Assembly: GCF_002931235.1 (NCBI RefSeq)
Contig: NZ_PSTT01000064.1
Span: 1 to 54,674 of the forward strand
Source: Subtercola sp. Z020
GTDB lineage: Bacteria; Actinomycetota; Actinomycetes; Actinomycetales; Microbacteriaceae
DNA: 54,674 bases
Reading direction: 5' to 3'
Under the pieces are notes generated by a model. The model saw nothing but the letters and a program-made list of their open reading frames with translations, was not told the origin of the DNA and made no database searches. This document shows, one piece after another, positions 54,667 to 54,674 of the stretch (positions are counted from its first letter, which is position 1; every line of letters starts with the position of its first letter). The position numbers and the translations under genes were made by a program.

Positions 54667-54674
54667 CCCCCCTC

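Overview
This is a GC-rich chromosomal window from a high-GC Gram-positive bacterium (Actinomycetota), most likely a member of the Microbacteriaceae. The genus is not determined. The assignment rests on four things: codon usage; the linked block argS / lysA-hom-thrC-thrB-rho-prfA-prmC-tsaC-wecA-atpI-atpBEFHAGDC; an oversized Rho with a long low-complexity insertion; and many genes whose start codon lies 6-8 nt after a TANNNT box, as in the leaderless transcripts common in this phylum. I see no phage, transposon, CRISPR array or biosynthetic cluster. The window is mostly housekeeping and ordinary accessory chromosome.

Layout. 1-4700: an FAD-dependent amine-type oxidoreductase, pdxH, an alkylation-repair pair (O6-methylguanine methyltransferase and Tag glycosylase), and a YaaA-family gene with an inserted minisatellite. 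4694-12414: the complete F1Fo ATP synthase operon on the minus strand. Its atpB has no ATG, GTG or TTG start that would preserve the N-terminus and appears to start at CTG. 12419-24854: wecA-type transferase, tsaC, a HAD phosphatase on the opposite strand, prmC-prfA, rho, and the overlapping lysA-hom-thrC-thrB amino-acid genes. 24974-29256: two tandem related small exported proteins, an LmeA-like lipid-binding protein, argS, a transglutaminase-like protein and tRNA-Arg(CCG). 29357-31692: a secreted Ig-like repeat protein broken by a single-base frameshift exactly between repeats 3 and 4.

31885-43199 holds accessory metabolism: a class I glutamine amidotransferase, a ureohydrolase, a crotonase, a flavin disulfide reductase with two translationally coupled partners, a stand-alone siderophore-interacting domain under a DtxR/IdeR-like iron box, an amidase, GNAT, ung, an S51 peptidase, a phosphoribosyltransferase and an SDR. 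43309-45906: metY and metX, separated by a 13-bp-stem hairpin. 45967-49196: a three-gene signalling cassette of histidine kinase, degenerate kinase-like membrane protein and LuxR-type regulator. 49145-54666: an MFS exporter with a 36-bp perfect palindrome at its promoter, a thiamine-binding protein, a GT87-type membrane glycosyltransferase, NAD(P)HX dehydratase and an Old Yellow Enzyme.

The most distinctive observations are the CTG start of atpB (with a parallel CTGA junction at ung), the recurring leaderless promoter geometry, the iron-box-controlled SIP gene, the frameshifted Ig-repeat gene, the pseudo-kinase signalling triad, and codon-phased minisatellites inserted into several conserved enzymes. 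I did not find a convincing wholly new system. The signalling triad and the reductase / HEXXH / SDR operon are the least explained units.
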